Positions 19,149 to 27,705 of a stretch of DNA of 64,000 bases are shown one piece after another. A program made the position numbers and the translations under genes. Origin of the DNA: Cronobacter turicensis z3032 (GTDB lineage Bacteria > Pseudomonadota > Gammaproteobacteria > Enterobacterales > Enterobacteriaceae). How positions within the stretch are numbered: position 1 is the first letter of the stretch; the number at the start of each line of letters is the position of its first letter. The stretch covers positions 1,678,074-1,742,073 of the forward strand of contig FN543093.2 of NCBI GenBank assembly GCA_000027065.2. Direction: 5' to 3'. The notes beneath the pieces are model-generated. The model did no database searches. It was given only the letters and a program-made list of their open reading frames with translations, and had not been told where the DNA came from.

Positions 19149-19979
19149 ATGTTTGTTCCTTTTCTGATTATGCTGCGTGAAGGTCTTGAAGCGGCGCTTA
19201 TCGTCAGCCTTATCGCCAGCTATCTCAAGCGCACCCAGCGCGGTCACTGGCTTGGCGTGATGTGGGCAGGCGTATTTCTCGCCGCCGCGCTCTGCCTGGG
19301 CCTTGGCATTTTCATCAATGAAACCACTGGCGAGTTCCCGCAAAAAGAGCAGGAGCTGTTTGAAGGGCTGGTGGCGGCCGTGGCCGTTGTGATCCTCACC
19401 TGGATGGTGTTCTGGATGCGTAAAGTATCCCGCAATGTGAAAGGCGAACTGGAACAGGCCGTGGATCGCGCGCTGAAACGCCCTGGCGGACACGGCTGGG
19501 CGCTGGTGATGATGGTGTTTTTTGCGGTCGCGCGCGAGGGCCTCGAATCGGTCTTTTTCCTGCTGGCCGCGTTTGGCCAGGATGTGGGCGTCTGGCCGCC
19601 GCTCGGCGCGATGCTTGGGCTTGCGACCGCCGTGGTGCTTGGTTTCCTGCTCTACTGGGGCGGCATTCGTCTTAACCTCGGCGCGTTTTTCCGCTGGACC
19701 AGCCTCTTTATTTTGCTCGTCGCCGCAGGGCTCGCGGCGGGCGCCATTCGCGCGTTTCATGAAGCCGGTCTGTGGAATCACTTCCAGGCGGTGGCGTTTG
19801 ATTTCAGCAATGTGCTCTCCACGCACTCGCTCACCGGCACGCTGCTGGAAGGCATTTTCGGCTACCAGGAAGCGCCGACCGTCAGCGAAGTGGCGGTATG
19901 GTTTATCTATCTGATCCCGGCGCTGGCGTGCTATGCGCTGCCAGCTCGCGCCGATACGCGCGTCTCCGGGAACGCCTGA
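19149..19979 (+). CDS. efeU: Ferrous iron permease EfeU
   Basis: This 276-residue inner-membrane protein of the Ftr1/EfeU (OFeT) family has seven predicted segments and two REXXE iron-binding motifs: REGLE near residue 11 and REGLE near residue 125. It is the channel of the acid-induced EfeUOB Fe2+ importer. The frame is intact, unlike the frameshifted efeU of E. coli K-12. It is followed by an inter-gene hairpin (GCCGCGC / GCGCGGC, 19986-20003) and then efeO. Confidence 0.96.
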   Translation: MFVPFLIMLREGLEAALIVSLIASYLKRTQRGHWLGVMWAGVFLAAALCLGLGIFINETTGEFPQKEQELFEGLVAAVAVVILTWMVFWMRKVSRNVKGELEQAVDRALKRPGGHGWALVMMVFFAVAREGLESVFFLLAAFGQDVGVWPPLGAMLGLATAVVLGFLLYWGGIRLNLGAFFRWTSLFILLVAAGLAAGAIRAFHEAGLWNHFQAVAFDFSNVLSTHSLTGTLLEGIFGYQEAPTVSEVAVWFIYLIPALACYALPARADTRVSGNA

Positions 19980-20034
19980 TTTTTTGCCGCGCCCGTGCGC
20001 GGCTTAGTTACAACATACTTTTAGAGGGATGGTC

Positions 20035-21162
20035 ATGACGAAACAACTTCGCCGTAGCGCGCTTTCCGTGACGCTGCTGGCGCTTATCAGTTCCGCGTTT
20101 GCCGCACAGGCCGCGGATATTCCGCAGGTGAAAGTTACCGTAAACGACAAACAGTGCGAGCCGATGACGCTCACGGTAAATGCCGGTAAAACCCAGTTCA
20201 TCATCCTGAACCACAGCCAGAAGGCGCTGGAGTGGGAAATCCTTAAAGGCGTGATGGTCGTTGAAGAGCGCGAAAACATCGCGCCGGGCTTTAGCCAGAA
20301 AATGACCGCTAACCTTGAGCCAGGCGAATATGAGATGACCTGCGGCCTGCTGAGCAACCCGAAAGGCAAGCTTATCGTCAAGGCCGTTGGCGGTGAAAAA
20401 GCCGCGGCGAAGAGCGAGCTGATGTCGCTGGAAGGCGCCGTGACTGAGTATAAAACCTGGGTGAGCGCAGAAACCGCCGCGCTGGTCTCCGGCACCAAAG
20501 CCTTTACCGATGCCGTAAAAGCGGGCGATATCGCCAAAGCGAAATCTCTCTATGCGCCGACGCGCCAGCATTATGAGCGTATTGAGCCTATCGCCGAGCT
20601 GTTCTCCGATCTCGACGGCAGCATCGACGCCCGTGAAGACGATTACGAACAGAAAGCGGCCGACCCGAAATTCACCGGCTTCCACCGCCTGGAAAAAGCG
20701 CTGTTTGGCGATAACAGCGTCAAAGGCATGGATCAGTATGCCGACAAGCTCAACAGCGACGTGCTGGAGCTGCAAAAACGCATCAGCGAACTCGCGTTCC
20801 CGCCGGGTAAAGTCGTGGGCGGCGCGGCGGGCCTTATCGAAGAAGTCGCGGCCAGCAAAATCAGCGGCGAAGAAGATCGCTACAGCCACACCGACCTGTG
20901 GGATTTCCAGGCCAACATCGATGGCGCGCAGAAAATCGTCAACCTGCTGCGTCCGCAGCTGCAAAAAGAGAACGCGCCGCTGCTCGCGAAAGTGGACGCG
21001 AACTTCAAAAAAGTGGATGCGATCCTTGCGAAGTACCGCACCAAAGACGGTTTTGAGACCTACGACAAGCTGACCGACGCTGACCGCAACGCGCTGAAAG
21101 GGCCGATCACGTCGCTTGCTGAAGATCTCTCATTACTGCGCGGCGTGCTCGGACTGGACTAA
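20035..21162 (+). CDS. efeO: Periplasmic iron-uptake protein EfeO
   Basis: This 375-residue secreted protein has a signal peptide ([21 protein letters not shown]). A cupredoxin-like domain follows (about 30-125, with [16 protein letters not shown] and [13 protein letters not shown]), and then an M75/imelysin-like helical domain with the HRLE (HXXE) motif in [12 protein letters not shown]. It binds or oxidises iron for EfeU in the periplasm. The ATG at 20035 is better spaced from TTAGAGGG than the ATG at 20029. The next gene, efeB, starts 5 bases after the stop. Confidence 0.96.
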   Translation: MTKQLRRSALSVTLLALISSAFAAQAADIPQVKVTVNDKQCEPMTLTVNAGKTQFIILNHSQKALEWEILKGVMVVEERENIAPGFSQKMTANLEPGEYEMTCGLLSNPKGKLIVKAVGGEKAAAKSELMSLEGAVTEYKTWVSAETAALVSGTKAFTDAVKAGDIAKAKSLYAPTRQHYERIEPIAELFSDLDGSIDAREDDYEQKAADPKFTGFHRLEKALFGDNSVKGMDQYADKLNSDVLELQKRISELAFPPGKVVGGAAGLIEEVAASKISGEEDRYSHTDLWDFQANIDGAQKIVNLLRPQLQKENAPLLAKVDANFKKVDAILAKYRTKDGFETYDKLTDADRNALKGPITSLAEDLSLLRGVLGLD

Positions 21163-21167
21163 GCGTG

Positions 21168-22451
21168 ATGCAAGAATATGATAATCACGGCGTGCCGCAA
21201 CCGGCGCGCCGCCGTCTGCTGAAAGGACTTGGCGCGCTGACCGGCGCGCTCGCGGTCACCGGCGGTTGTCCGGTGGCGCATGGCGCGCAAGCTGAAAGCG
21301 CGCCCGGCACGCTCTCGCCGGATGCGCGTCAGGAGACGCAGCCGTTTTACGGCGAGCATCAGGCGGGCGTGCTGACGCCGCAACAGGCGTCAATGATGCT
21401 GGTGGCTTTCGATGTGCTGGCGGGCGATAAGGCGGATCTCGAACGTCTGTTCCGTCTGCTGACTGACCGCATCGCGTTTTTAACCGCAGGCGGCCCGGCG
21501 CCGCAAACGGCGAACCCGCGTCTGCCGCCGATGGATTCCGGCATTCTGGGGCCGGTGATTGCGCCGGATAACCTGACGATCACCGTGTCGCTGGGGCGTT
21601 CTCTTTTTGACGATCGCTATGGTCTTGCGTCGCAGATGCCGAAAAAGCTGCAAAAGATGGCGCGGTTTCCGAACGATTCGCTGGATGCGGCGCTGTGTCA
21701 CGGCGATCTGCTGCTGCAAATCTGCGCCAATACCCAGGATACCGTTATCCATGCGCTGCGCGACGTGATAAAGCACACACCGGATCTGCTGAGCGTGCGC
21801 TGGAAGCGTGAAGGGTTTATCTCCGATCACGCGGCGCGCAGCCGCGGCAAAGAGACGCCGGTTAACCTGCTCGGCTTTAAAGACGGCACCGCGAACCCGG
21901 ATACCCGCAACGCGCCGTTAATGGACAATGTGGTGTGGGTGACGCCGGAGCAGGGAGAGCCCGCGTGGGCGGTGGGCGGCAGCTATCAGGCCGTGCGCAT
22001 TATTCAGTTTCATGTGGAGTTCTGGGACCGCACGCCGCTCAAAGAGCAGCAGACGATTTTCGGGCGCGACAAGCAGACCGGCGCGCCGCTTGGCATGCAG
22101 CATGAGCACGACGTGCCGGACTACAGCAAGGATCCCGAAGGCAACGTGATTGCGCTTGACAGCCACATCCGGCTGGCGAACCCGCGCACGCCTGAAACGC
22201 AGTCCAGCCTGATGGTGCGCCGCGGCTACAGTTACTCGCTCGGCGTGACCAATTCCGGCCAGCTCGATATGGGCCTGCTGTTTGTCTGCTACCAGCACGA
22301 TCTCGAAAAAGGATTCCTGACGGTGCAAAAGCGACTTAACGGCGAAGCGCTGGAGGAGTATGTGAAGCCCATCGGCGGCGGCTATTTCTTTGTGCTGCCG
22401 GGCGTGGCGGATAAATCCCGCTTCCTGGCCGACGGCCTGCTGAAAGCCTGA
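21168..22451 (+). CDS. efeB: Dye-decolourising peroxidase EfeB (Tat-exported)
   Basis: This 427-residue periplasmic haem peroxidase of the DyP family has a twin-arginine signal ([18 protein letters not shown]) and the GFKDGTANP motif carrying the catalytic Asp of the GXXDG signature. It works with EfeO and EfeU in ferrous iron uptake and has been linked to iron release from haem. A GTG at 21165 directly precedes the ATG; the ATG at 21168 gives the family N-terminus. The C-terminal [11 protein letters not shown] is typical. Confidence 0.96.
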   Translation: MQEYDNHGVPQPARRRLLKGLGALTGALAVTGGCPVAHGAQAESAPGTLSPDARQETQPFYGEHQAGVLTPQQASMMLVAFDVLAGDKADLERLFRLLTDRIAFLTAGGPAPQTANPRLPPMDSGILGPVIAPDNLTITVSLGRSLFDDRYGLASQMPKKLQKMARFPNDSLDAALCHGDLLLQICANTQDTVIHALRDVIKHTPDLLSVRWKREGFISDHAARSRGKETPVNLLGFKDGTANPDTRNAPLMDNVVWVTPEQGEPAWAVGGSYQAVRIIQFHVEFWDRTPLKEQQTIFGRDKQTGAPLGMQHEHDVPDYSKDPEGNVIALDSHIRLANPRTPETQSSLMVRRGYSYSLGVTNSGQLDMGLLFVCYQHDLEKGFLTVQKRLNGEALEEYVKPIGGGYFFVLPGVADKSRFLADGLLKA

Positions 22452-22452
22452 T

Positions 22453-22482
22453 AAAACCCCGCCGCGACGGCGGGGTTTTTTT
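22453..22482 (+). terminator. efeUOB terminator
   Basis: The stem AAAACCCCGCCG / CGGCGGGGTTTT has a three-base loop and is followed by a T run immediately after efeB. Confidence 0.9.
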
Positions 22483-22568
22483 ATGTTTCATTTACTAACA
22501 ATTTTCGCACTGCCGTGGCGGCGCGTTTCCGTGCGGCTATTCTGTTGATACATTTCTGTAATATTTCT

Positions 22569-22586
22569 CTGTCATAAAAGAGGCAT
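22569..22586 (+). promoter_or_regulatory. Pho box upstream of phoH
   Basis: The sequence CTGTCATAAAAGAGGCAT has one perfect PhoB half-site (CTGTCAT) and a degraded second half with correct 11-base spacing. E. coli phoH is a phosphate-starvation gene of the PhoB regulon. The surrounding 22483-22712 is A+T rich and holds no gene. Confidence 0.6.
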
Positions 22587-22991
22587 CAGAAGACAGAAAA
22601 CAAAAGTTATCTTTTAGTAAATATTATGTTGCAAATATGATAATTTTTGTTGTACTTAACGTGTTAGCGGTAGTTCCCCACTGTGACAGCAGTAGCACGA
22701 CGGAGATCGCGAATGGTAGCGTCCAGAACTGGACTTAAAAGGAAAGCAACCCGCACCACCCGGCGCGGAGGACCCTCCTCCGGCAGCGTTATCTCCACCC
22801 CCTCAAACTTGTTCCAGGCTTCTCCCCCTGTTCCAGACGATGCGGTAAGCGGTGCGCGTAGCCGTACTACCGCGTCTTTTCGACCGGCAATTCATGGCTT
22901 AAAAGGAAGCCAAACCTCAAATGTTTGTGCGCATAATCGCGTCCACCAGCAGGACGCGGCTCATGTAAACCAACTTAACAAGGTGCCATCC

Positions 22992-23780
22992 ATGGGAAGA
23001 CAGAAAGCAGTGATCAAAGCTCGTCGTGAAGCCAGACGCGTTCTCAGACGAGATTCACGCAGCCACCGGCAGCGTGAAGAGGAATCGGTCACCACGCTTG
23101 TGCAAATGAGTGGCGTTGAAGCAATCGGCATGGCGCGGGACAGCCGCGATAATGCGCCGATTGCCGCTCGTACCGACGCTCAGGCGCATTATCTTGAGGC
23201 TATTGAGAGCAAACAGCTGATATTCGCCACCGGCGAAGCCGGATGCGGCAAAACGTTTATCAGCGCGGCGAAAGCCGCTGAGGCCCTGATTCATAAGGAT
23301 GTCGACAGGATAATTGTCACCCGCCCGGTCCTGCAGGCCGATGAAGATCTCGGCTTCCTGCCCGGCGATATCTCTGAGAAGTTCGCCCCGTATTTCCGCC
23401 CGGTGTATGACGTGCTGGTGCGCCGCCTCGGCGCTTCCTTCATGCAATATTGCCTGCGCCCGGAAATCGGCAAAGTTGAAATTGCGCCGTTCGCCTATAT
23501 GCGTGGACGTACCTTTGAAAATGCCGTCGTGATTCTGGACGAGGCCCAGAACGTGACAGCCGCGCAGATGAAAATGTTTTTAACCCGCCTCGGGGAGAAC
23601 GTGACCGTGATAGTCAACGGCGACATCACCCAGTGCGATTTGCCGGCAGGCGTACAGTCTGGCCTGAGCGATGCGCTGGCGCGTTTTGAGGAAGATGAGA
23701 TGATTGGCATCGTGCGGTTCGGCAAAGCCGATTGCGTGCGTTCCGCGCTGTGCCAGCGGACGCTTAACGCTTACGATTAA
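22992..23780 (+). CDS. phoH: Phosphate-starvation ATPase PhoH
   Basis: The conserved core is 262 residues (MGRQKAVIKARREARR...). The P-loop is GEAGCGKTF, the Walker B is VVILDEAQN, and further helicase-like motifs include IIVTRPV and VNGDITQCDLP. PhoH is a cytoplasmic ATP-binding protein linked to RNA metabolism; its exact role is unsettled. The ATG at 22992 has AAGGTG 6 bases upstream. The same frame stays open upstream to an ATG at 22713 with GGAG before it, which would give 355 residues, close to the length annotated for E. coli PhoH (354 as I recall). The extension is basic and low in complexity, so the true start is unresolved. Confidence 0.88.
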   Translation: MGRQKAVIKARREARRVLRRDSRSHRQREEESVTTLVQMSGVEAIGMARDSRDNAPIAARTDAQAHYLEAIESKQLIFATGEAGCGKTFISAAKAAEALIHKDVDRIIVTRPVLQADEDLGFLPGDISEKFAPYFRPVYDVLVRRLGASFMQYCLRPEIGKVEIAPFAYMRGRTFENAVVILDEAQNVTAAQMKMFLTRLGENVTVIVNGDITQCDLPAGVQSGLSDALARFEEDEMIGIVRFGKADCVRSALCQRTLNAYD

Positions 23781-23801
23781 GCCCGCCTTTCACATCAACG
23801 A

Positions 23802-23830
23802 AAAAGCCCAACGGATGTTGGGCTTTTTTT
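23802..23830 (+). terminator. phoH terminator
   Basis: The stem AAAAGCCCAAC / GTTGGGCTTTT has loop GGAT and is followed by a T run. Confidence 0.9.
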
Positions 23831-23864
23831 GTTTTTACCTTTTGCGTTTTCTTTGCGACTGGAA

Positions 23865-24036
23865 GGTGGGTGCGCTTGCGCTTACCCACCCTACGGAAGG
23901 TTCCTGGCACGCGGAAGGTGGGTGCGCTTGCGCTTACCCACCCTACGGCAGGTTCCTGGCACACGGTTGGTGGGTGCGCTGCGCTTACCCACCCTACGGA
24001 AGGTGTTGTAGGGCAGGTAAGCGGAGCGCACCTGCC
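23865..24036. repeat. Cluster of four REP-like palindromes (left)
   Basis: Four imperfect palindromes of 29-30 bases lie at 23865-23894, 23917-23946, 23969-23997 and 24008-24036. The first three have the pattern GGTGGGTGCGC..GCGCTTACCCACC with CTAC after; the fourth is the inverse orientation with CAGG for the GTGGG stem. Each can fold into a hairpin with stem GGTGGGT / ACCCACC or GGCAGGT / ACCTGCC. They resemble enterobacterial REP/BIME elements and lie between phoH and the first tRNA repeat. A related cluster is found at 26959-27109. Confidence 0.85.
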
Positions 24037-24055
24037 GTTTTCCTGACGAGATATA

Positions 24056-24288
24056 AAACAAAAAAGCCCGTACTTGCGTACAGGCTCTTTCTTTGAATAT
24101 GGCGGTGAGGGAGGGATTGATTCGGCCCGTTGGGCCTCACCCTGCGGGCAGTCAGCTCGCAGGGCTCGCAGACTGTCCCACTGGCTGCGCCAGTGGTCGA
24201 ACCCTGGTCGAGGCTTTTCATCCCTCCCGGGTCGGCGAGATATAAAAGAAAAAAGCCCGTACTTGCGTACAGGCTCTTTCTTTGAATA
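24056..24288 (-). repeat. rtT-like tRNA-Ser repeat unit, left locus (one unit)
   Basis: Bases 24100-24118 (TGGCGGTGAGGGAGGGATT) repeat exactly the last 19 bases of the downstream tRNA-Ser. The unit then continues with about 110 bases of GC-rich hairpin-forming sequence (for example CCACTGGCTGCGCCAGTGG) and a terminator-like stem (GCCCGTAC / GTACAGGC, about 24067-24085 and again 24256-24274). The distance to the same point in the true tRNA is 189 bases. Two more units lie at the right locus. On the minus strand the order is tRNA, terminator stem, GC-rich spacer, 19-base tRNA tail, terminator stem. Confidence 0.9.
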
Positions 24289-24376
24289 TGGCGGTGAGGG
24301 AGGGATTCGAACCCTCGATACGTTGCCGTATACACACTTTCCAGGCGTGCTCCTTCAGCCACTCGGACACCTCACC
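24289..24376 (-). tRNA. serX: tRNA-Ser (anticodon GGA), copy 1
   Basis: The 88-base class II tRNA reads GGTGAGGTGTCCGAGTGGCT on the minus strand, has anticodon GGA in CCTGGAAAG, a long variable arm, the T loop GGTTCGAATCC, and an encoded CCA end at 24289-24291. It matches E. coli serW/serX tRNA-Ser(GGA). Its position after phoH is that of E. coli serX. A perfect stable-RNA promoter precedes it and a terminator stem follows. Confidence 0.97.
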
Positions 24377-24417
24377 ATATTGTCTTGCTGCCACGCGTAG
24401 CGGGGCAACGGGGCGCT

Positions 24418-24446
24418 ACTATAGGGATCTGCATGAAAACGGTCAA
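24418..24446 (-). promoter_or_regulatory. Promoter of tRNA-Ser copy 1
   Basis: On the minus strand, TTGACC and TATAGT are separated by 17 bases and followed by a GC-rich discriminator (AGCGCCCCG), the form expected of a stringently controlled stable-RNA promoter. Confidence 0.85.
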
Positions 24447-24622
24447 GCAGATTTTTTTCTTTCCTTATCGTTCGGTTAAGGGTTAAACGAAATGGCGTTT
24501 TCGCCTGCAAAACCCGCCATCAGGGCCTGTTACGCCACCCGATAACCTCGCTGCCGCTTCGCTTATCCGGTTTTCTGTACCAGGCTTAAACCACAACAAT
24601 GAGACAGAAAAAGTGGAGCACT

Positions 24623-26947
24623 ATGAAAGAGCGAAATCGTACTATCGGCATCGCGCCTTATGGCGGATCGGCGGGCGGCTGGGGCGCACTCAAGGCTGTC
24701 GCCGATGCCATACGCGGCCAGATGTCGGTGAAGCAGGACGTGATTGCCCTGTTCAAAGTTAACCAGCCGCAGGGGTTTGACTGCCCCGGCTGCGCCTGGC
24801 CCGACCCGCAGCACGCCTCGTCGTTTGAGTTTTGTGAAAACGGCGCGAAAGCCGTCTCCTGGGAGGCTACCAGCAAGCGCACCACGCCGGAATTCTTCGC
24901 GGCGCATACCGTCAGCGAACTATGGGAGCGCAATGCGTTCGAACTGGAAGGCGAGGGGCGCCTGACGCACCCGATGAAATATGATCCCGCGAGCGATACG
25001 TATCAGCCCATTGAATGGGAAACGGCTTTTCAGGAGATTGGCGAGCTTCTGCGCAGCTACGACGATCCGGACAGCGTCGAGTTTTACACCTCGGGACGCG
25101 CCTCTAACGAAGCGGCGTTCCTGTGGCAGCTTTTCGCCCGCGAATACGGCACCAACAACTTCCCGGACTGTTCAAACATGTGCCACGAGCCCACCAGCGT
25201 CGGGCTGCCGGAGTCTATCGGCGTCGGCAAAGGCACGGTGGAGCTGGACGATTTCGACCACTGCGACCTGGTGCTGTGCATCGGCCACAATCCCGGCACC
25301 AACCACCCGCGTATGCTCGGCACGCTGCGTGAAGTTTCGAAGCGCGGCGCGACTATTGTCGCCATTAACCCGCTGCGCGAACGTGGTCTGGAGCGCTTTA
25401 CCTCGCCGCAAAGCCCCATAGAGATGCTGTCATTAAGCTCTACGGAACTGGCGTCGACCTATTATAAGGTGCGGGTCGGCGGTGATGCCGCGATGCTGAA
25501 AGGCGTGATGAAAATATTGCTTTCGATGCATGACGAGGCGCTGGCGAACGGCGAGCCGGGCGTTATCGACGAGGCGTTTATTCGTGAGCATACCGAAGGG
25601 TTTGAGGCGCTGAAGGCGGATCTCGACGCGACCGACTGGGATCACATCCTGAAAGTTTCCGGTATGGAGCGCAAAGAGATTCAGAATATCGCGCGCCTGT
25701 ATGCGAAGGCCGAACGGACGATTATCTGTTACGGCATGGGGATCACGCAGCACCAGTACGGCACGCAGAATGTACAACAGCTTGCCAACCTGCTGCTGCT
25801 GCGCGGCAATATCGGCAAAAAAGGCGCAGGCATTTGCCCGCTGCGTGGGCATTCCAACGTGCAGGGCGATCGTACGGTGGGCATCACGGAGATCCCCCCG
25901 CAGTCGCTGCTTGATGGTATTGAGCGTGTTTTTGGCTTTAAACCGCCGCAGAAGCATGGTCATGGCGCCGTCGCCGCGATTCAGGCAATGCGCGACGGCA
26001 AGGCCAAAGCGCTGCTGTGCCTGGGCGGTAATCTGGCCGAAGCGATTTCCGATCCCCAGGTCACGTTCCCGGCGATGCGCAATCTCGATTTAGTCGTGCA
26101 TATGGCGACCAAGCTTAACCGTTCGCACCTGTTGCTCGGCAAGCACAACTATATTCTGCCGGTGCTGGGCCGCACGGAAACGGACGTGCAGGCGTCGGGC
26201 GAACAGAGCATTACCGTTGAGGATTCAATGTCGATGGTGCATGCCTCGCGCGGCATGCTGCAACCGGCGTCGCCGCATCTGCGTTCTGAGCCCGCTATCG
26301 TGGCGGGGCTTGCCAAAGCGACGCTGCCGGATACGGTGGTGAACTGGGACAAAATGATCGGCGACTACAGCTTTATCCGCGACGCCATCGAGGCAGTGTT
26401 CCCGGCGTTTGAGAATTTTAATGAGCGGGTGAAGCAGCCAGGCGGTTTTCGTCTGCGCAATGCGGCCTCGGAGCGCGTCTGGAATACGCCATCCGGCAAG
26501 GCGCAGTTTAAGGTGATGCAGGGGATTAATGAGGATCCGCGGTCGCTGAAGTGTCACGATCTGGTGCTGACGACGCTTCGCAGCCACGATCAGTACAATA
26601 CGACGCTGTATGGGCTGAATGACCGTTACCGCGGCGTGACCGGGCGGCGGGACGTGTTGTTTATCAACCCCGATGAGGCAGAAAAACGCGAGCTGCGCGT
26701 GGGGGATCAGGTCAACGTGACCGCGCTCGATCCGGACGGCAAGCCGACCTCGCGACGGCTCAATAACCTGACCGTGGTGGTTATCGATATGGCGCCCGGC
26801 TCGGTAGGCGCCTATTACCCGGAGGCGAACGTGCTGGTGCCGCTGGACAGCCACGATACGCAGAGCGGTATCCCGGCTTATAAAAGTATCCCGATCGCGA
26901 TGGAGCGCGTCGCCGAGCCGGTGACGACGACGGGCGCACGGCGGTAA
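24623..26947 (+). CDS. ydeP: FdhF/YdeP-family molybdopterin oxidoreductase
   Basis: This 774-residue cytoplasmic protein has the bis-MGD oxidoreductase fold: a substrate-core region ([32 protein letters not shown]), [26 protein letters not shown] and a C-terminal dinucleotide-binding domain ([27 protein letters not shown]). The N-terminal [11 protein letters not shown] motif is characteristic of the YdeP branch, which lacks the classic four-Cys FeS motif of FdhF. In E. coli YdeP is linked to acid resistance; substrate unknown. The ATG at 24623 follows AGTGGAGC. E. coli ydeP lies elsewhere, whereas here the gene is enclosed by duplicated tRNA-Ser loci. Family assignment is firm; orthology is inferred. 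Confidence 0.85.
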   Translation: MKERNRTIGIAPYGGSAGGWGALKAVADAIRGQMSVKQDVIALFKVNQPQGFDCPGCAWPDPQHASSFEFCENGAKAVSWEATSKRTTPEFFAAHTVSELWERNAFELEGEGRLTHPMKYDPASDTYQPIEWETAFQEIGELLRSYDDPDSVEFYTSGRASNEAAFLWQLFAREYGTNNFPDCSNMCHEPTSVGLPESIGVGKGTVELDDFDHCDLVLCIGHNPGTNHPRMLGTLREVSKRGATIVAINPLRERGLERFTSPQSPIEMLSLSSTELASTYYKVRVGGDAAMLKGVMKILLSMHDEALANGEPGVIDEAFIREHTEGFEALKADLDATDWDHILKVSGMERKEIQNIARLYAKAERTIICYGMGITQHQYGTQNVQQLANLLLLRGNIGKKGAGICPLRGHSNVQGDRTVGITEIPPQSLLDGIERVFGFKPPQKHGHGAVAAIQAMRDGKAKALLCLGGNLAEAISDPQVTFPAMRNLDLVVHMATKLNRSHLLLGKHNYILPVLGRTETDVQASGEQSITVEDSMSMVHASRGMLQPASPHLRSEPAIVAGLAKATLPDTVVNWDKMIGDYSFIRDAIEAVFPAFENFNERVKQPGGFRLRNAASERVWNTPSGKAQFKVMQGINEDPRSLKCHDLVLTTLRSHDQYNTTLYGLNDRYRGVTGRRDVLFINPDEAEKRELRVGDQVNVTALDPDGKPTSRRLNNLTVVVIDMAPGSVGAYYPEANVLVPLDSHDTQSGIPAYKSIPIAMERVAEPVTTTGARR

Positions 26948-26958
26948 CCGGATGTAAT

Positions 26959-27109
26959 GGTGGGTGCGCTGCGCTTACCCACCCTACGGAAGGTTTTATA
27001 GGGCAGGTAAGCGGAGCGCACCTGCCGTTTTTCGGCGAAGGGCAGGTGCGTTGGCGCTTACCCACCCTACGGAAGGTTTTGTAGGGCAGGTAAGCGCAGC
27101 GCACCTGCC
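26959..27109. repeat. Cluster of four REP-like palindromes (right)
   Basis: These palindromes are at 26959-26987, 26999-27026, 27040-27070 and 27081-27109. They are the same element as at 23865-24036, alternating between the GGTGGGT and GGCAGGT stem types in both orientations. The cluster starts 12 bases after the ydeP-type stop codon and could protect or terminate its mRNA. The last copy and the following GTTTTCCTG are nearly identical to the end of the left cluster. Confidence 0.85.
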
Positions 27110-27127
27110 GTTTTCCTGGCGCGATAT

Positions 27128-27555
27128 AAAAGCAAAAGAGCCCGTACTTGCGTACAGGCTCTTTCTTTGAATATGGCGGTGAGGGAGGGATTGATTCGGC
27201 CCGTTGGGCCTCACCCTGCGGGCAGTCAGCTCGCAGGGCTCGCAGACTGTCCCACTGGCTGCGCCAGTGGTCGAACCCTGGTCGAGGCTTCTCATCCCTC
27301 CCGGGTCGGCGAGATATAAAAGCAAAAGAGCCCGTACTTGCGTACAGGCTCTTTCTTTGAATATGGCGGTGAGGGAGGGATTGATTCGGCCCGTTGGGCC
27401 TCAACCCTGCGGGCAGTCAGCTTCGCAGGGCTCGCAGACTGCCCCACTGGCTGCGCCAGTGGTCGAACCCTGGTCGAGGCTTCTCATCCCTCCCGGGTCG
27501 GCGAGATATAAAAGCAAAAGAGCCCGTACTTGCGTACAGGCTCTTTCTTTGAATA
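27128..27555 (-). repeat. rtT-like tRNA-Ser repeats, right locus (two units)
   Basis: The 19-base tRNA tail TGGCGGTGAGGGAGGGATT occurs at 27174-27192 and 27364-27382, before the complete tRNA at 27556. Spacing is 190 and 192 bases; the second unit has two single-base insertions. Each unit has the same GC-rich hairpin spacer and terminator stem as the left locus, and the units are nearly identical to one another, suggesting recent homogenisation. Confidence 0.92.
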
Positions 27556-27643
27556 TGGCGGTGAGGGAGGGATTCGAACCCTCGATACGTTACCGTATAC
27601 ACACTTTCCAGGCGTGCTCCTTCAGCCACTCGGACACCTCACC
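27556..27643 (-). tRNA. tRNA-Ser (anticodon GGA), copy 2
   Basis: This 88-base tRNA differs from copy 1 by one base in the variable-arm loop (GGTAAC instead of GGCAAC on the tRNA strand). All structural positions, anticodon GGA and the encoded CCA are kept, so it should be functional. Upstream sequence matches copy 1 only for about 10 bases (ATATTGTCTT) and then diverges, so the promoters are independent. Confidence 0.97.
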
Positions 27644-27676
27644 ATATTGTCTTCCCGACGTGTCGGGACGGGCGCT

Positions 27677-27705
27677 AATGTAGGGGAAAGGCCCATAGCC
27701 GTCAA
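27677..27705 (-). promoter_or_regulatory. Promoter of tRNA-Ser copy 2
   Basis: On the minus strand, TTGACG and TACATT are separated by 17 bases and followed by AGCGCCCG, a GC-rich discriminator like that of copy 1. Confidence 0.8.

Noticed and set aside
23865..24036. Short regular repeats that might look like a CRISPR array
   Set aside because: The units are palindromic, alternate in orientation, vary in sequence and spacing, and have no cas genes; they are REP-like.
27174..27192. Attachment site of an integrated phage or integrative element (tRNA 3' end copies)
   Set aside because: No integrase or phage genes are present, the tail occurs several times at regular 190-base spacing, and both tRNAs are whole; tandem duplication explains it better.
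27204..27683. Repeat-bearing open frames (159 and 207 codons) in the tRNA repeat region
   Set aside because: They arise from the tandem tRNA-tail units and read through tRNA sequence; no ribosome site or protein family.
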